A DNA stretch of 64,000 nucleotides from Mariprofundus aestuarium (GTDB lineage: Bacteria; Pseudomonadota; Zetaproteobacteria; Mariprofundales; Mariprofundaceae), in the NCBI RefSeq assembly GCF_002795805.1, contig NZ_CP018799.1, forward strand, positions 1,667,001-1,731,000, in the 5' to 3' direction. The translations under genes were made by a program, and so were the position numbers. Under the pieces are notes generated by a model. The model was given only the letters and a program-made list of their open reading frames with translations. It did not search any database and was not told the origin of the DNA. Positions 17,263 through 27,439 of the stretch are shown here, piece by piece (position 1 is the first letter of the stretch; every line of letters begins with the position of its first letter).

Positions 17263-18537
17263 TTATGCAGTAGCTGCTGCCAGCGCCTGATCGATATCGG
17301 CAAGAATGTCGTCGATATGTTCAATGCCGATGCAAAGGCGAATCATATCTGGCGTTACACCTGCCGTAACCAACTCCTCTTCGGTCAGCTGACGGTGCGT
17401 GGTTGAAGCGGGATGCGCAGCCAGCGATTTTGTGTCACCGATATTGACCAGCCGTTTGAACAGACCCAGCGCATCGTAGAATTTCTCAGCCACTTCAAAA
17501 CCACCTTTGACACCAAAGGTGAGCAGACCGGACGGGCGGCCGTCGCAGTATTTCTTTGCCAGATCATAATAGGGTGAATCAGGTAACCCACCATACTGCA
17601 CCCACGCCACTGCCGGATGGCTTTGAAGATGTTTGGCGACGGCAATCGCATTGTCGCAGTGGCGTTCCATACGCAACGTCAACGTCTCGATACCCTGCAG
17701 AATCAGGAATGAGTTAAACGGACTGATTGCTGAGCCGGTATTACGCAGTGGTACGGTGCGGGCACGGCCAATAAATGCAGCCTCTCCCAGCGCCTCGGTA
17801 TAAACAACACCGTGATAAGCAGCTTCAGGCTGGTTCAACATCGGAAAGCGATCTGCATGTTCAGCCCATGGAAATTTACCGGAATCGACAATCATGCCGC
17901 CGAGCGAGTTGCCATGTCCGCCCATATATTTGGTCAGTGAATAGACAACAATAGATGCGCCATGATCAATCGGGCGAATCAGTGACGGTGCAACCGTATT
18001 ATCGACAATCACCGGAATACCGTGGCGTGCCGCCATGGCACAGATACCCTCAAGATCAACAATGTTTCCAGCCGGATTACCAATCGACTCGCAGTAGATG
18101 GCTGAGGTTTTGTCATCAATCAGGGCTTCCAGTGCCGCAGGCGTGTCATTCTCGGCAAAGCGCACATCAACGCCCTGACTAGGCAGCATATGCGCAAACA
18201 GTGTGTAGGTGCCACCATAAAGCATTGGCACAGTCACAATATTGTTGCCCATCGTAGCAATGGTTTGAATCGCATAGGTGATCGCAGCGCTGCCTGAGCT
18301 GACGGCAAGGCCGGCGATGCCGCCATCCAGAGCTGCACAGCGTTTTTCCAGCACATCAGCGGTAGGATTCATAATACGGGTGTAGATATTGCCAGGTACG
18401 GCAAGGTTAAACAGGTCCGCGCCATGCTGGGCATTATCAAATTCGTAGGCCACGGTCTGATAGATCGGCACAGCCACCGATTTGGTGGTCGGGTCGGTTT
18501 CGTAACCGGCATGGATGGCAATAGTCTCTGTTTTCAT
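17263..18537 (-). CDS. metY: O-acetylhomoserine sulfhydrylase (PLP enzyme)
   Basis: Makes homocysteine (or methionine precursors) from O-acylhomoserine and sulfide. It is a Cys/Met-metabolism PLP enzyme of 424 residues. The pyridoxal lysine is in VYSLTKYMGGHGNS near residue 205. The N-terminus TETIAIHAGYETDPTTKSVAVPIYQTVAYEF and the KSLAAHPASTTHRQ loop are typical of MetY rather than MetB or MetZ. AAGGAG lies 7 bases before ATG 18537. It follows metA by 28 bases, forming a metA-metY operon for direct sulfhydrylation. Confidence 0.93.
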   Translation of the reverse strand: MKTETIAIHAGYETDPTTKSVAVPIYQTVAYEFDNAQHGADLFNLAVPGNIYTRIMNPTADVLEKRCAALDGGIAGLAVSSGSAAITYAIQTIATMGNNIVTVPMLYGGTYTLFAHMLPSQGVDVRFAENDTPAALEALIDDKTSAIYCESIGNPAGNIVDLEGICAMAARHGIPVIVDNTVAPSLIRPIDHGASIVVYSLTKYMGGHGNSLGGMIVDSGKFPWAEHADRFPMLNQPEAAYHGVVYTEALGEAAFIGRARTVPLRNTGSAISPFNSFLILQGIETLTLRMERHCDNAIAVAKHLQSHPAVAWVQYGGLPDSPYYDLAKKYCDGRPSGLLTFGVKGGFEVAEKFYDALGLFKRLVNIGDTKSLAAHPASTTHRQLTEEELVTAGVTPDMIRLCIGIEHIDDILADIDQALAAATA

Positions 18538-18565
18538 CGTACTCTCCTTGTAATGTTTGCCTGAA

Positions 18566-19606
18566 TCAGGTGGATCTGTTTTGCGAGCGATCTCGCTCGA
18601 AATTCGTTTTTTCGTAAACCAGACCCAGCCAGTTATTGACGATGGACTTGGCTGTATCGCGCCAGGTGTTATCCAGTAGCGGCTCGATATGGGACTCCGG
18701 AAAGGCAGGTATCTCGGCGCCCTGCTTCATGGCTTCAAGTACGGCCTGCTTGTGCTGTTTGGCAATGGCGGCTGCATCAGCGCAAAAGTAATGCTGCGGC
18801 AGTGGCGGGTAATCCTCCCGCACACCTATAGTGAAACGGCACACCTCACGCTTGTACTCCTTTAGCAGGCTGTTGGTATCGTATTCGGGGTGGCCTTGAA
18901 AATAGACGAGGCTGTACTGATCGGGGCTGACCGCCATATGCACACCCGCAACATCGCTTTCGATCAGGATGGTAAGTCCGGCACGCTCCATCGGCTCCCG
19001 GTGCACTGCGTTGAATCGAGAATGCGGCACATCAAAACGCGTGTTGATATCGCGCAGCAGCGGGTGCTCCTGGTGAACAATACGATGGGGATAAACGCCC
19101 CACAGCTTGGCAGGCATCGGTTCGCGCTCAATATGATAGAGCTGTTTGACCAGCGCGTGAGTGGCCAGGCAGGAACAGAGTACCGAGGTGACATTCTCCT
19201 GCGCCCATCCGATTACTTCCTTAAGCGGTTCCCAGAATGGTTCCTGATCAAGGGACGGATTGGAGACATTGGCACCAGTAACAATCAGCGCATCCAGCCC
19301 CATCACCTTGATCTCTTCAAAGTTCTGGTAGTAGTGATCGATATAATCCTGGGTTTCAGCACTTCTGGGCAACCCCTCAACAGTGAAAGGGTGGACGAAA
19401 AACTGGGCAATCTGATTGCAACTGCCGACCAGCCGCATGAACTGTATTTCGGTGGCGATCAGGGCGGCATCCGGCATCATATTCAACAACCCTACATGCA
19501 GCTCGCGAATATCCTGATGCAGCGCCTGCTTCAGCGTCAGCACCTTTTCGCCGCGCTGACGCAGCTTCTCGAATGCAGGTAACGATGTATGCGCGACCAG
19601 TGGCAT
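18566..19606 (-). CDS. metA: Homoserine O-acyltransferase, MetA family
   Basis: Activates homoserine as its O-acyl ester, the first committed step to methionine. It is a glutamine-amidotransferase-like fold of 346 residues. The nucleophile is most likely the second Cys of LCSCLATHALV, with His and Glu in FQGHPEYD. The residue that separates succinyl (Gly) from acetyl (Glu) users in classical MetA appears to be Ser here (TGANVSNPSLDQE), so the acyl donor cannot be read off. The downstream MetY suggests acetyl-homoserine. I see no known SAM riboswitch in the 146-base leader. Confidence 0.9.
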   Translation of the reverse strand: MPLVAHTSLPAFEKLRQRGEKVLTLKQALHQDIRELHVGLLNMMPDAALIATEIQFMRLVGSCNQIAQFFVHPFTVEGLPRSAETQDYIDHYYQNFEEIKVMGLDALIVTGANVSNPSLDQEPFWEPLKEVIGWAQENVTSVLCSCLATHALVKQLYHIEREPMPAKLWGVYPHRIVHQEHPLLRDINTRFDVPHSRFNAVHREPMERAGLTILIESDVAGVHMAVSPDQYSLVYFQGHPEYDTNSLLKEYKREVCRFTIGVREDYPPLPQHYFCADAAAIAKQHKQAVLEAMKQGAEIPAFPESHIEPLLDNTWRDTAKSIVNNWLGLVYEKTNFERDRSQNRST

Positions 19607-19752
19607 AAACCTGAAGCCCCCCTGTTCTCCCGCAACTGAGGAAAAACAACATGACAGCCTAGATTTTTTTACCTTTGTTGGAAAGCGGTGCGCAAGCAGG
19701 CAAGCCTCTACTTCGGAAAGACAGTTTCTAATTCAACACAGGGTAAGTGGAT

Positions 19753-20355
19753 TTAGCCTGTAGTTTTATTCATACCGATCAACTGGAACAGCTCAAGGCG
19801 CGAGGATGGGTTGTTCATGAATGCACCCGTCAGCTTGGAGGTGGTCGTCCAAGAGTTGGGTTTGTGAATACCGCGATGGCACATGCAGAAGTGCTGGCAC
19901 TGGATGATAACGGCTACGCCCTTCGGGTCCAGCACCTCTTCAATGGCATTGGCGATCTGCATGGTGAGCTTCTCCTGCACCTGCAGTCGCTTGGCATAAC
20001 CATCGACCACGCGTGCAAGCTTGGATAGCCCTACGACACGACCGCGCGGAATATAAGCGACATGCGCTTTGCCAACGAATGGTACCATGTGGTGCTCACA
20101 GTGGCTGTGTACATCAATATCGGAGACCAGAACCACCTCGTCGTAACCTTCAACCTCTTCAAAGGTTTTCTCCAAGTGATCGCGTGGATCTTCTTTGTAA
20201 CCGGAAAAATGCTCATGCATCGCCGCCAGCACACGTGCCGGGGTCTCCTGCAGCCCCTCACGATTCACATCTTCGCCGATGTAATCGAGAAGGCCACGCA
20301 CATGTTTCATGCCTTCAACATTATTGGGATCATTCAGGTCGAAATCATCGCTCAC
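19753..20355 (-). CDS. folE: GTP cyclohydrolase I
   Basis: First enzyme of tetrahydrofolate/pterin synthesis, GTP to dihydroneopterin triphosphate. Zinc ligands are in [10 protein letters not shown] and MCHRGIH; the substrate motif [20 protein letters not shown] is present. 200 residues, full length. It starts at GTG 20355 with GGAAGGA 6 bases upstream. It is upstream of metA in the same direction with a 146-base gap. Confidence 0.95.
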   Translation of the reverse strand: MSDDFDLNDPNNVEGMKHVRGLLDYIGEDVNREGLQETPARVLAAMHEHFSGYKEDPRDHLEKTFEEVEGYDEVVLVSDIDVHSHCEHHMVPFVGKAHVAYIPRGRVVGLSKLARVVDGYAKRLQVQEKLTMQIANAIEEVLDPKGVAVIIQCQHFCMCHRGIHKPNSWTTTSKLTGAFMNNPSSRLELFQLIGMNKTTG

Positions 20356-20462
20356 AGCACATCCTTCCTTTTCTCTTTCTGAGGGGCACCATAGCGCATT
20401 ATGAACTGAAGAAACACCTGTAATGGAATTCAGGTTATTAGGGTATGGTTAAGGAAGAGAAG

Positions 20463-21053
20463 ATGCTAACGATGGATCTGCTGCGCCACGGGGCGCTCGA
20501 AGGCGGCATAAAATACAGAGGCCAGGTGGATGATCCACTAACCAGCGCTGGCCGGATGGATATGGATCGTGTCTGGTCAATGGTCGCAGGAGATGTCGAT
20601 ACCATCGTCACCTCCCCCCTTTCACGCTGCGCAGAGCCAGCCTCTGCATGGGCAAAAGAGGTAGGTATTGAGTGCATCATCGAGCCGCGCGTAGCTGAGA
20701 TTCACTACGGCAAATGGGAGGGCAAAACCATCCCCGAGATCCAGGCTGAATATCCCGGCCTGCTTGAGAGGTGGCGGAAAAACCCCGAAGGCATGCGCCC
20801 ACCAGGTGGCGAATCGCCGGAGGAGCACCGGGCACGACTGAATAACTGGTGGCAGGAGGTCTGCGAAAGCCATCAAAACAGACACCTGTTGTTGGTCACC
20901 CACTCAGGAAGTATGCGCATGCTGCTTGCCCATACCCTAAGCGCCCCGATCGCCAGCACCCGTAATCTGTCGATGCCCTACGGTTGCTGGAGCCGCATAT
21001 CTTATCAGAACAGCAGCTCGCAACTGCTCTTCCACAACAGGGAGCCACGCTGA
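20463..21053 (+). CDS. Histidine phosphatase family protein (CobC/GpmB-like)
   Basis: Phosphoglycerate-mutase-fold phosphatase. The phospho-His motif DLLRHG follows right after the start; the second Arg/Glu site (RVAEIHYGKWEG) and the late VTHSGSMRMLL His are present. 196 residues. ATG 20463, with AAGGA 7 bases before it, fits better than ATG 20445. The usual third residue after RHG is Ala, not Glu (RHGALEGG). Alpha-ribazole phosphatase (CobC) is possible, but no cobalamin genes adjoin, so the substrate is open. Confidence 0.8.
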   Translation: MLTMDLLRHGALEGGIKYRGQVDDPLTSAGRMDMDRVWSMVAGDVDTIVTSPLSRCAEPASAWAKEVGIECIIEPRVAEIHYGKWEGKTIPEIQAEYPGLLERWRKNPEGMRPPGGESPEEHRARLNNWWQEVCESHQNRHLLLVTHSGSMRMLLAHTLSAPIASTRNLSMPYGCWSRISYQNSSSQLLFHNREPR

Positions 21054-21166
21054 CAACGTGACCCGCAACACGGAAGTCACCCCTTAAAACAGCACTATTT
21101 CGCACTATATGATGAACTCGGTGTTCCTGCCCTGAAAGCAGAAGAACGCCGGCCGGAGTGTGAAAT

Positions 21167-22570
21167 ATGAACAGATTACTGTATCGAATGATTCCAGCCC
21201 TGCTGAGCCTCACCCTGCCTTTTAGCCTGCTGGCAGCCGAAGCGGCTCCTACCGACATGCAGGAGCCTGCAGCCATGACACAGGCTGTGCCGGAAAGCAC
21301 TGAAAACAGTGCATCGATATCCGAAGCTGCCGCTGATGAGACTGCTTCGACAGATACTCCAGTAACAGAAGAGAGCCAGCCGGCCACTGATGTGCCACAA
21401 AACGAAGTAGTGGTAGCACCAGCAGCTGAAAACGAGGCTGCTGCTGTTGTAGAAGAAGCGAAAAACGATGGCACCTTCAGCATCGCAACATATGAGATCG
21501 AAGGTAACCTGCTGGTTCCAACCGAGACGATTGAGAAAAAACTGCAGCAATATATTGGTGAAAATAAAAGCCGTAATGACCTGTTCAGAATCAGGAATGC
21601 GGTTATCAAAATCTATCGTAAAGCCAGGCTGAAGGGGGTTTCGGTCTCTATACCCACCGCTGCTGAAGGGGGCGTGGTTCTTGTGAAGATCTTCGAGGAT
21701 GATATTCCCGGCGTCTATCCCCAGCAGAGCAAAAAACCTGCAAAGGTGGATCCTGCAACTGCAGGCTCGGCAGATGTAGCGCTAGACTCCACAACCGCTC
21801 CTGCTCAGGCACCAGAAAGCGCTTCTCTCGAAGCTGAGGCGCAACTGCCTGAGATTGCAAAAACGGAAGTCGCAGAGGAGGCCCCAGCAAAGACAGTCGC
21901 TGTGCAAGCGCCTGATGTCGCAACCACCTTGCAACAGGACGAAACGGCAGAAGCAACTGCTCAAACTGAAAGCAAGCCTATTCAGCCCGAAACTGTTGCA
22001 AGCAATACAGAGTCCGCCACAGCGGAAGCGCCCGTCCGGAAGGCAGCAGAGCAGAAACCAACAACCCCTGTCGCGCCTAAGAAGGCAGAAAAACGCATCA
22101 AAAAAGCAGCCAAACCAACAGTGAAAGAAGCAGCAGTCGCGACCAAAAAGCCAACCATTGCGAAAGTTACTGCGAAAGAAAAGAAATCTGTTGCCAAAAA
22201 ACATGCTGAGCAGGCATCAGCAAAACATGTGAGCCCCCCCAAGAAGGCTGTAAAGGCCAAACAGAAGGCGCCAGTTGAAACGGCAAAGGCATCTGCCTCT
22301 ACTCAAGCTATAGATACAACAGAAGGAGCGTTTAATATCGAAAGCTTTGAGGTATACGGCAACTCTCTGGTCACAACAGCGGAGATCCAGAAGCTGCTCG
22401 CTGCCTATACCGGAAGCGATAAATCCTACGCCGACCTGATCAGCGCCAAACAGGGCATTACAAAGCTCTATCGTGCCAAAGGATACAAAATGGTGGCTGT
22501 TGGCATGCCTGCCAGAGTCTTCGGAGAGACAATCCCCGTGCGCATCTACGAGGCGAAGGGAAAGCGTTAA
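21167..22570 (+). CDS. Secreted protein with two POTRA-like domains joined by a long Ala/Lys/Pro linker
   Basis: 467 residues. A signal peptide (cleavage near LLAAEA) is followed by a ~70-residue acidic Ala/Thr/Glu-rich stretch. A first POTRA_2/ShlB-type domain spans residues ~100-178 (IATYEIEGNLLVPTETIEKK ... IYRKARLKGVSV). A ~205-residue low-complexity linker is first acidic and then Lys/Ala/Pro-rich like histone H1. A second domain at ~387-467 (IESFEVYGNSLVTTAEIQKL ... LYRAKGYKMVAVGMP) ends the protein. No beta-barrel follows, unlike TpsB/FhaC transporters. The two domains are recognisably related, suggesting internal duplication. Function unknown; periplasmic or cell-envelope binding is a guess. 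Confidence 0.75.
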   Translation: MNRLLYRMIPALLSLTLPFSLLAAEAAPTDMQEPAAMTQAVPESTENSASISEAAADETASTDTPVTEESQPATDVPQNEVVVAPAAENEAAAVVEEAKNDGTFSIATYEIEGNLLVPTETIEKKLQQYIGENKSRNDLFRIRNAVIKIYRKARLKGVSVSIPTAAEGGVVLVKIFEDDIPGVYPQQSKKPAKVDPATAGSADVALDSTTAPAQAPESASLEAEAQLPEIAKTEVAEEAPAKTVAVQAPDVATTLQQDETAEATAQTESKPIQPETVASNTESATAEAPVRKAAEQKPTTPVAPKKAEKRIKKAAKPTVKEAAVATKKPTIAKVTAKEKKSVAKKHAEQASAKHVSPPKKAVKAKQKAPVETAKASASTQAIDTTEGAFNIESFEVYGNSLVTTAEIQKLLAAYTGSDKSYADLISAKQGITKLYRAKGYKMVAVGMPARVFGETIPVRIYEAKGKR

Positions 22571-22594
22571 ACGTTCCGCCTTCCGGCGAAAAAA

Positions 22595-23137
22595 TTAATC
22601 GATCAGTTTACCAGCGATCTCTGCCAGATGCGCACCGTAGCTGCGCGCTGCAGCAAGTGCTCCCTCGGAGACCGAGCCCGGCATACCCTCGTGATTACCA
22701 CTACGCCCGTATGGCCCCCACTGCAGTCCACCATCGGCATAACCGGGCAGTGACTTGGGGAATCCGACCGTAACAAGCCCCTGCTCAAGAAAATGCGAAT
22801 GCAGAGAAATCATCGTGGTTTCAACGCCGCCACCTGCGCCACCAAAACCGCCGCCGGTCGCAAAAACGCCGCCCACCTTGCCTTCCAGACCACCCTCCAT
22901 CCAGAGTTTTCCGGCCTGGTCGATCAGCTGTTTCATCTGCCATGCCATCGACCCCATGTGCACAGGTGTGCCGAACACGATCACATCAGCAGCAAGCAGA
23001 TCATCCAGTGATGTGTTTTCCGCCACCTGCAATTTTACTGAAACAGCAGGGTTGGCAACCTTCAAACCTGCGGCGATGGCATCAGCCATCTTTTTCGTAT
23101 TCCCGTAATCGGAATGATAGGCAATCAGTACGTCCAC
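22595..23137 (-). CDS. Flavodoxin-fold NAD(P)H:quinone oxidoreductase-like protein (WrbA family)
   Basis: 180-residue flavoprotein. The FMN phosphate loop is YHSDYGNTKKMADAI at the N-terminus. GTPVHMGSMAWQMKQLIDQAG and GGFGGAGGGVETTM, followed by YGRSGNHEG, correspond to the WrbA-type FMN ring and quinone segments. The reading frame is open far upstream across the acnA promoter, but that part is a shadow. GTG 23137 with GGAGG 5 bases upstream is the best start; ATG 23152 is possible. It is divergent from acnA. Confidence 0.85.
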   Translation of the reverse strand: MDVLIAYHSDYGNTKKMADAIAAGLKVANPAVSVKLQVAENTSLDDLLAADVIVFGTPVHMGSMAWQMKQLIDQAGKLWMEGGLEGKVGGVFATGGGFGGAGGGVETTMISLHSHFLEQGLVTVGFPKSLPGYADGGLQWGPYGRSGNHEGMPGSVSEGALAAARSYGAHLAEIAGKLID

Positions 23138-23201
23138 GCTCCCCTCCAGCATCTCTGCGATGCGGGCATTGTCACCGATTGCAGCGAAAATACCAATCCA
23201 C

Positions 23202-23230
23202 TTTAGAAATTGGTCAACTAAGGCTATATT
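23202..23230 (+). promoter_or_regulatory. Candidate acnA promoter
   Basis: TTTAGA (23202-23207), 17 bases, TATATT (23225-23230), about 45 bases before the acnA GTG. Confidence 0.5.
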
Positions 23231-23275
23231 GCGCCCTCTTTTTCGAGTGACGCGATCAACCTTCAGGAGAGCCCC

Positions 23276-25927
<2,652 letters not shown>

Positions 25928-25952
25928 TTCGAAACAGCAACCTAGACTGAGC

Positions 25953-25985
25953 AAGAACCCTGCTGAAAAGCGGGGTTCTTTTGTT
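25953..25985 (+). terminator. Rho-independent terminator after acnA
   Basis: AAGAACCC-TGC stem, TGAAAA loop, matching GC-GGGGTTCTT, then TTTTGTTT. It lies 26 bases after the acnA stop. Confidence 0.85.
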
Positions 25986-26043
25986 TGTGGCTCTATCGCC
26001 ATCAGCAGGCCTCTGCTCCGGACCGGCAGAACAGCGATCTAAA

Positions 26044-26072
26044 TTGTATCTTCCTGAATAACCATCTATATT
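26044..26072 (+). promoter_or_regulatory. Promoter of the FecR-OmpA-CHASE2/HD-GYP operon
   Basis: TTGTAT (26044-26049), exactly 17 bases, TATATT (26067-26072), 55 bases before the first ATG. Its -10 box overlaps a dyad (26071-26111). Confidence 0.6.
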
Positions 26073-26111
26073 AAGAACATGGTCGCGTAATGCTTGGGGA
26101 AACGTTCTTAA
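26071..26111. promoter_or_regulatory. Inverted repeat over the transcription start (operator or leader hairpin)
   Basis: TTAAGAAC (26071-26078) and GTTCTTAA (26104-26111) are perfect complements, extended to 10 bp with one G-T pair, 25 bases apart. The left half touches the -10 box and the right half ends 4 bases before the GGAGG ribosome site. Confidence 0.45.
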
Positions 26112-26126
26112 GCTTGGAGGGGCAGC

Positions 26127-26570
26127 ATGGTAAAAAACGGAATAATGGGATTAATGATGGCAATCATCAGTTTTTCCTGCACTGCAATTGCTCAGGATAC
26201 CCATGTAGCCATTATCAAAAATGTTTCAGGCAGTGTTGACGTATTGCGCAAAGATGAAAAACTTTCGGCCATCCCCGGCATGCAGCTGGTGCGCTCGGAC
26301 AAAATCATTTCAGGTCAGGAGTCTCAGGCTGGTATCGTCTTTATAGACGGGACACTGATCACTGTTGGTTCATCCACTGAAATAGAGGTCAGGAAATATC
26401 TGTTTGAGCCCAAAAAGGCGAAATATGATTTCGCACTTTATGTTAAGAAGGGAGAGGCAATCTACTCTTCCGGAAAGCTTGGCAAACTGGCACCGGATGC
26501 AGTGAACCTGGAAACCCCCAGAGCAACCGTTGGAATCCGAGGCACCCGTTTCATCGTTAAGGTGGATTAA
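26127..26570 (+). CDS. Secreted FecR-domain protein
   Basis: 147 residues with a signal peptide (cleavage near AIAQD). The whole mature part is a FecR domain: VSGSVDVLRKDEKL, the SDKIISGQESQAGIVFIDGTLITVGSSTEIEV core, and the terminal TPRATVGIRGTRF. Unlike the FecR sigma regulator it has no cytoplasmic tail or transmembrane segment, so it is a free periplasmic sensor or ligand-binding protein. The next gene follows after 2 bases. In many proteobacteria such FecR proteins are encoded next to CHASE2-domain signalling enzymes, exactly as here. Confidence 0.85.
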   Translation: MVKNGIMGLMMAIISFSCTAIAQDTHVAIIKNVSGSVDVLRKDEKLSAIPGMQLVRSDKIISGQESQAGIVFIDGTLITVGSSTEIEVRKYLFEPKKAKYDFALYVKKGEAIYSSGKLGKLAPDAVNLETPRATVGIRGTRFIVKVD

Positions 26571-26572
26571 TT

Positions 26573-27424
26573 ATGGGTACCTGTTTAAGAGCTCTGGTCG
26601 CAATGGCTTCCCTGATGCTGGTAGCCTGTGCCTCTTCGCCGCTTTCAGTTGAAGATGACAAATTCTCTGCAGCACGAACTGCCATAGAACAGGCCAGGAT
26701 GGCCAAGGCCGAGCGGTGTGCGCCGAAGCTTTTAGCGATGGCCGAGTCCAGACTGTACTGGGCGGCCCACGAACTGAGGGAACCTCAGATTAACCGTAGT
26801 CATCAGGCTGAGGTTGCCGCCCTGACAGCTCAGGCAGAGGATTATGCTAGGCAGGCTCGGGAACTGGCTTTTGAGAATTGCAGAGAGATAACAACTGTGA
26901 TCTTAATACCGGATGAAGATGGAAACGTAGGGGCTATCTCGGTAAATGCAGGCGGCAAATCACAAACCGTCGATCAGGCTTTTCACGCCAGCTCAGTGAT
27001 GGGCAGCGGATCAGCGCCCGGGCCGGTCATGGCTATGGATGAAGAACAGGTGAAAAAACAGTTTTCGGCGATCCTCAAGGCACAGCCACCAAAGCCTGCT
27101 CGCTTTATCCTCTATTTCGTTTCCGGAACCAGTGAGCTGACTGAAGAGTCCATAGCCCTGATTCCGCAGGTGCTCAAAGCATCAAAAGAGCGCGAGCCTG
27201 CTGAGGTAAGTATAGTCGGCCACTCGGACTCCACAGGTTCGGAAAAATTAAACTTGCGAATCTCATCAGCACGGGCAAAGGCTGTGGAGGCGCTGTTAAG
27301 GGCGTCCGACTCAGCTCCTGGTTCGATCTATCTGAGATTTCACGGTGAGAATGATCCGCTTATCCCTACCCCTGATAATGTTCCGGAGCCCAGAAACCGA
27401 CGGGTCGAGATCATGGTTCTCTAG
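26573..27424 (+). CDS. Lipoprotein with C-terminal OmpA-like peptidoglycan-binding domain
   Basis: 283 residues. Lipobox LVAC gives a lipidated Cys near residue 19. A helical N-terminal region (~30-115; AARTAIEQARMAKAERC, AAHELREP) resembles SLR-type DUF4398 repeats. The C-terminal OmpA domain (~175-283) has STELTEESIALIPQVL-like start, the VGHSDSTGSEKLNLRISSARA core and the NRRVEIMV end. AAGGTGG lies 7 bases before ATG. It is the middle gene of the FecR operon and probably sits on the outer membrane, contacting peptidoglycan. Confidence 0.85.
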   Translation: MGTCLRALVAMASLMLVACASSPLSVEDDKFSAARTAIEQARMAKAERCAPKLLAMAESRLYWAAHELREPQINRSHQAEVAALTAQAEDYARQARELAFENCREITTVILIPDEDGNVGAISVNAGGKSQTVDQAFHASSVMGSGSAPGPVMAMDEEQVKKQFSAILKAQPPKPARFILYFVSGTSELTEESIALIPQVLKASKEREPAEVSIVGHSDSTGSEKLNLRISSARAKAVEALLRASDSAPGSIYLRFHGENDPLIPTPDNVPEPRNRRVEIMVL

Positions 27425-27439
27425 GTTACGGGCAAAGCT

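Noticed and set aside
18890-19582. 230-codon plus-strand frame opposite metA
   Set aside because: MetA motifs on the minus strand are unambiguous, so this is a shadow.
19607-19752. Possible SAM riboswitch before metA
   Set aside because: I compared it by eye with SAM-I, SAM-II and SAH patterns and found none of their conserved cores.
20896-21609. 237-codon minus-strand frame opposite the POTRA protein start
   Set aside because: Ser/Ala-rich antisense of a signal peptide and low-complexity region, no ribosome site.
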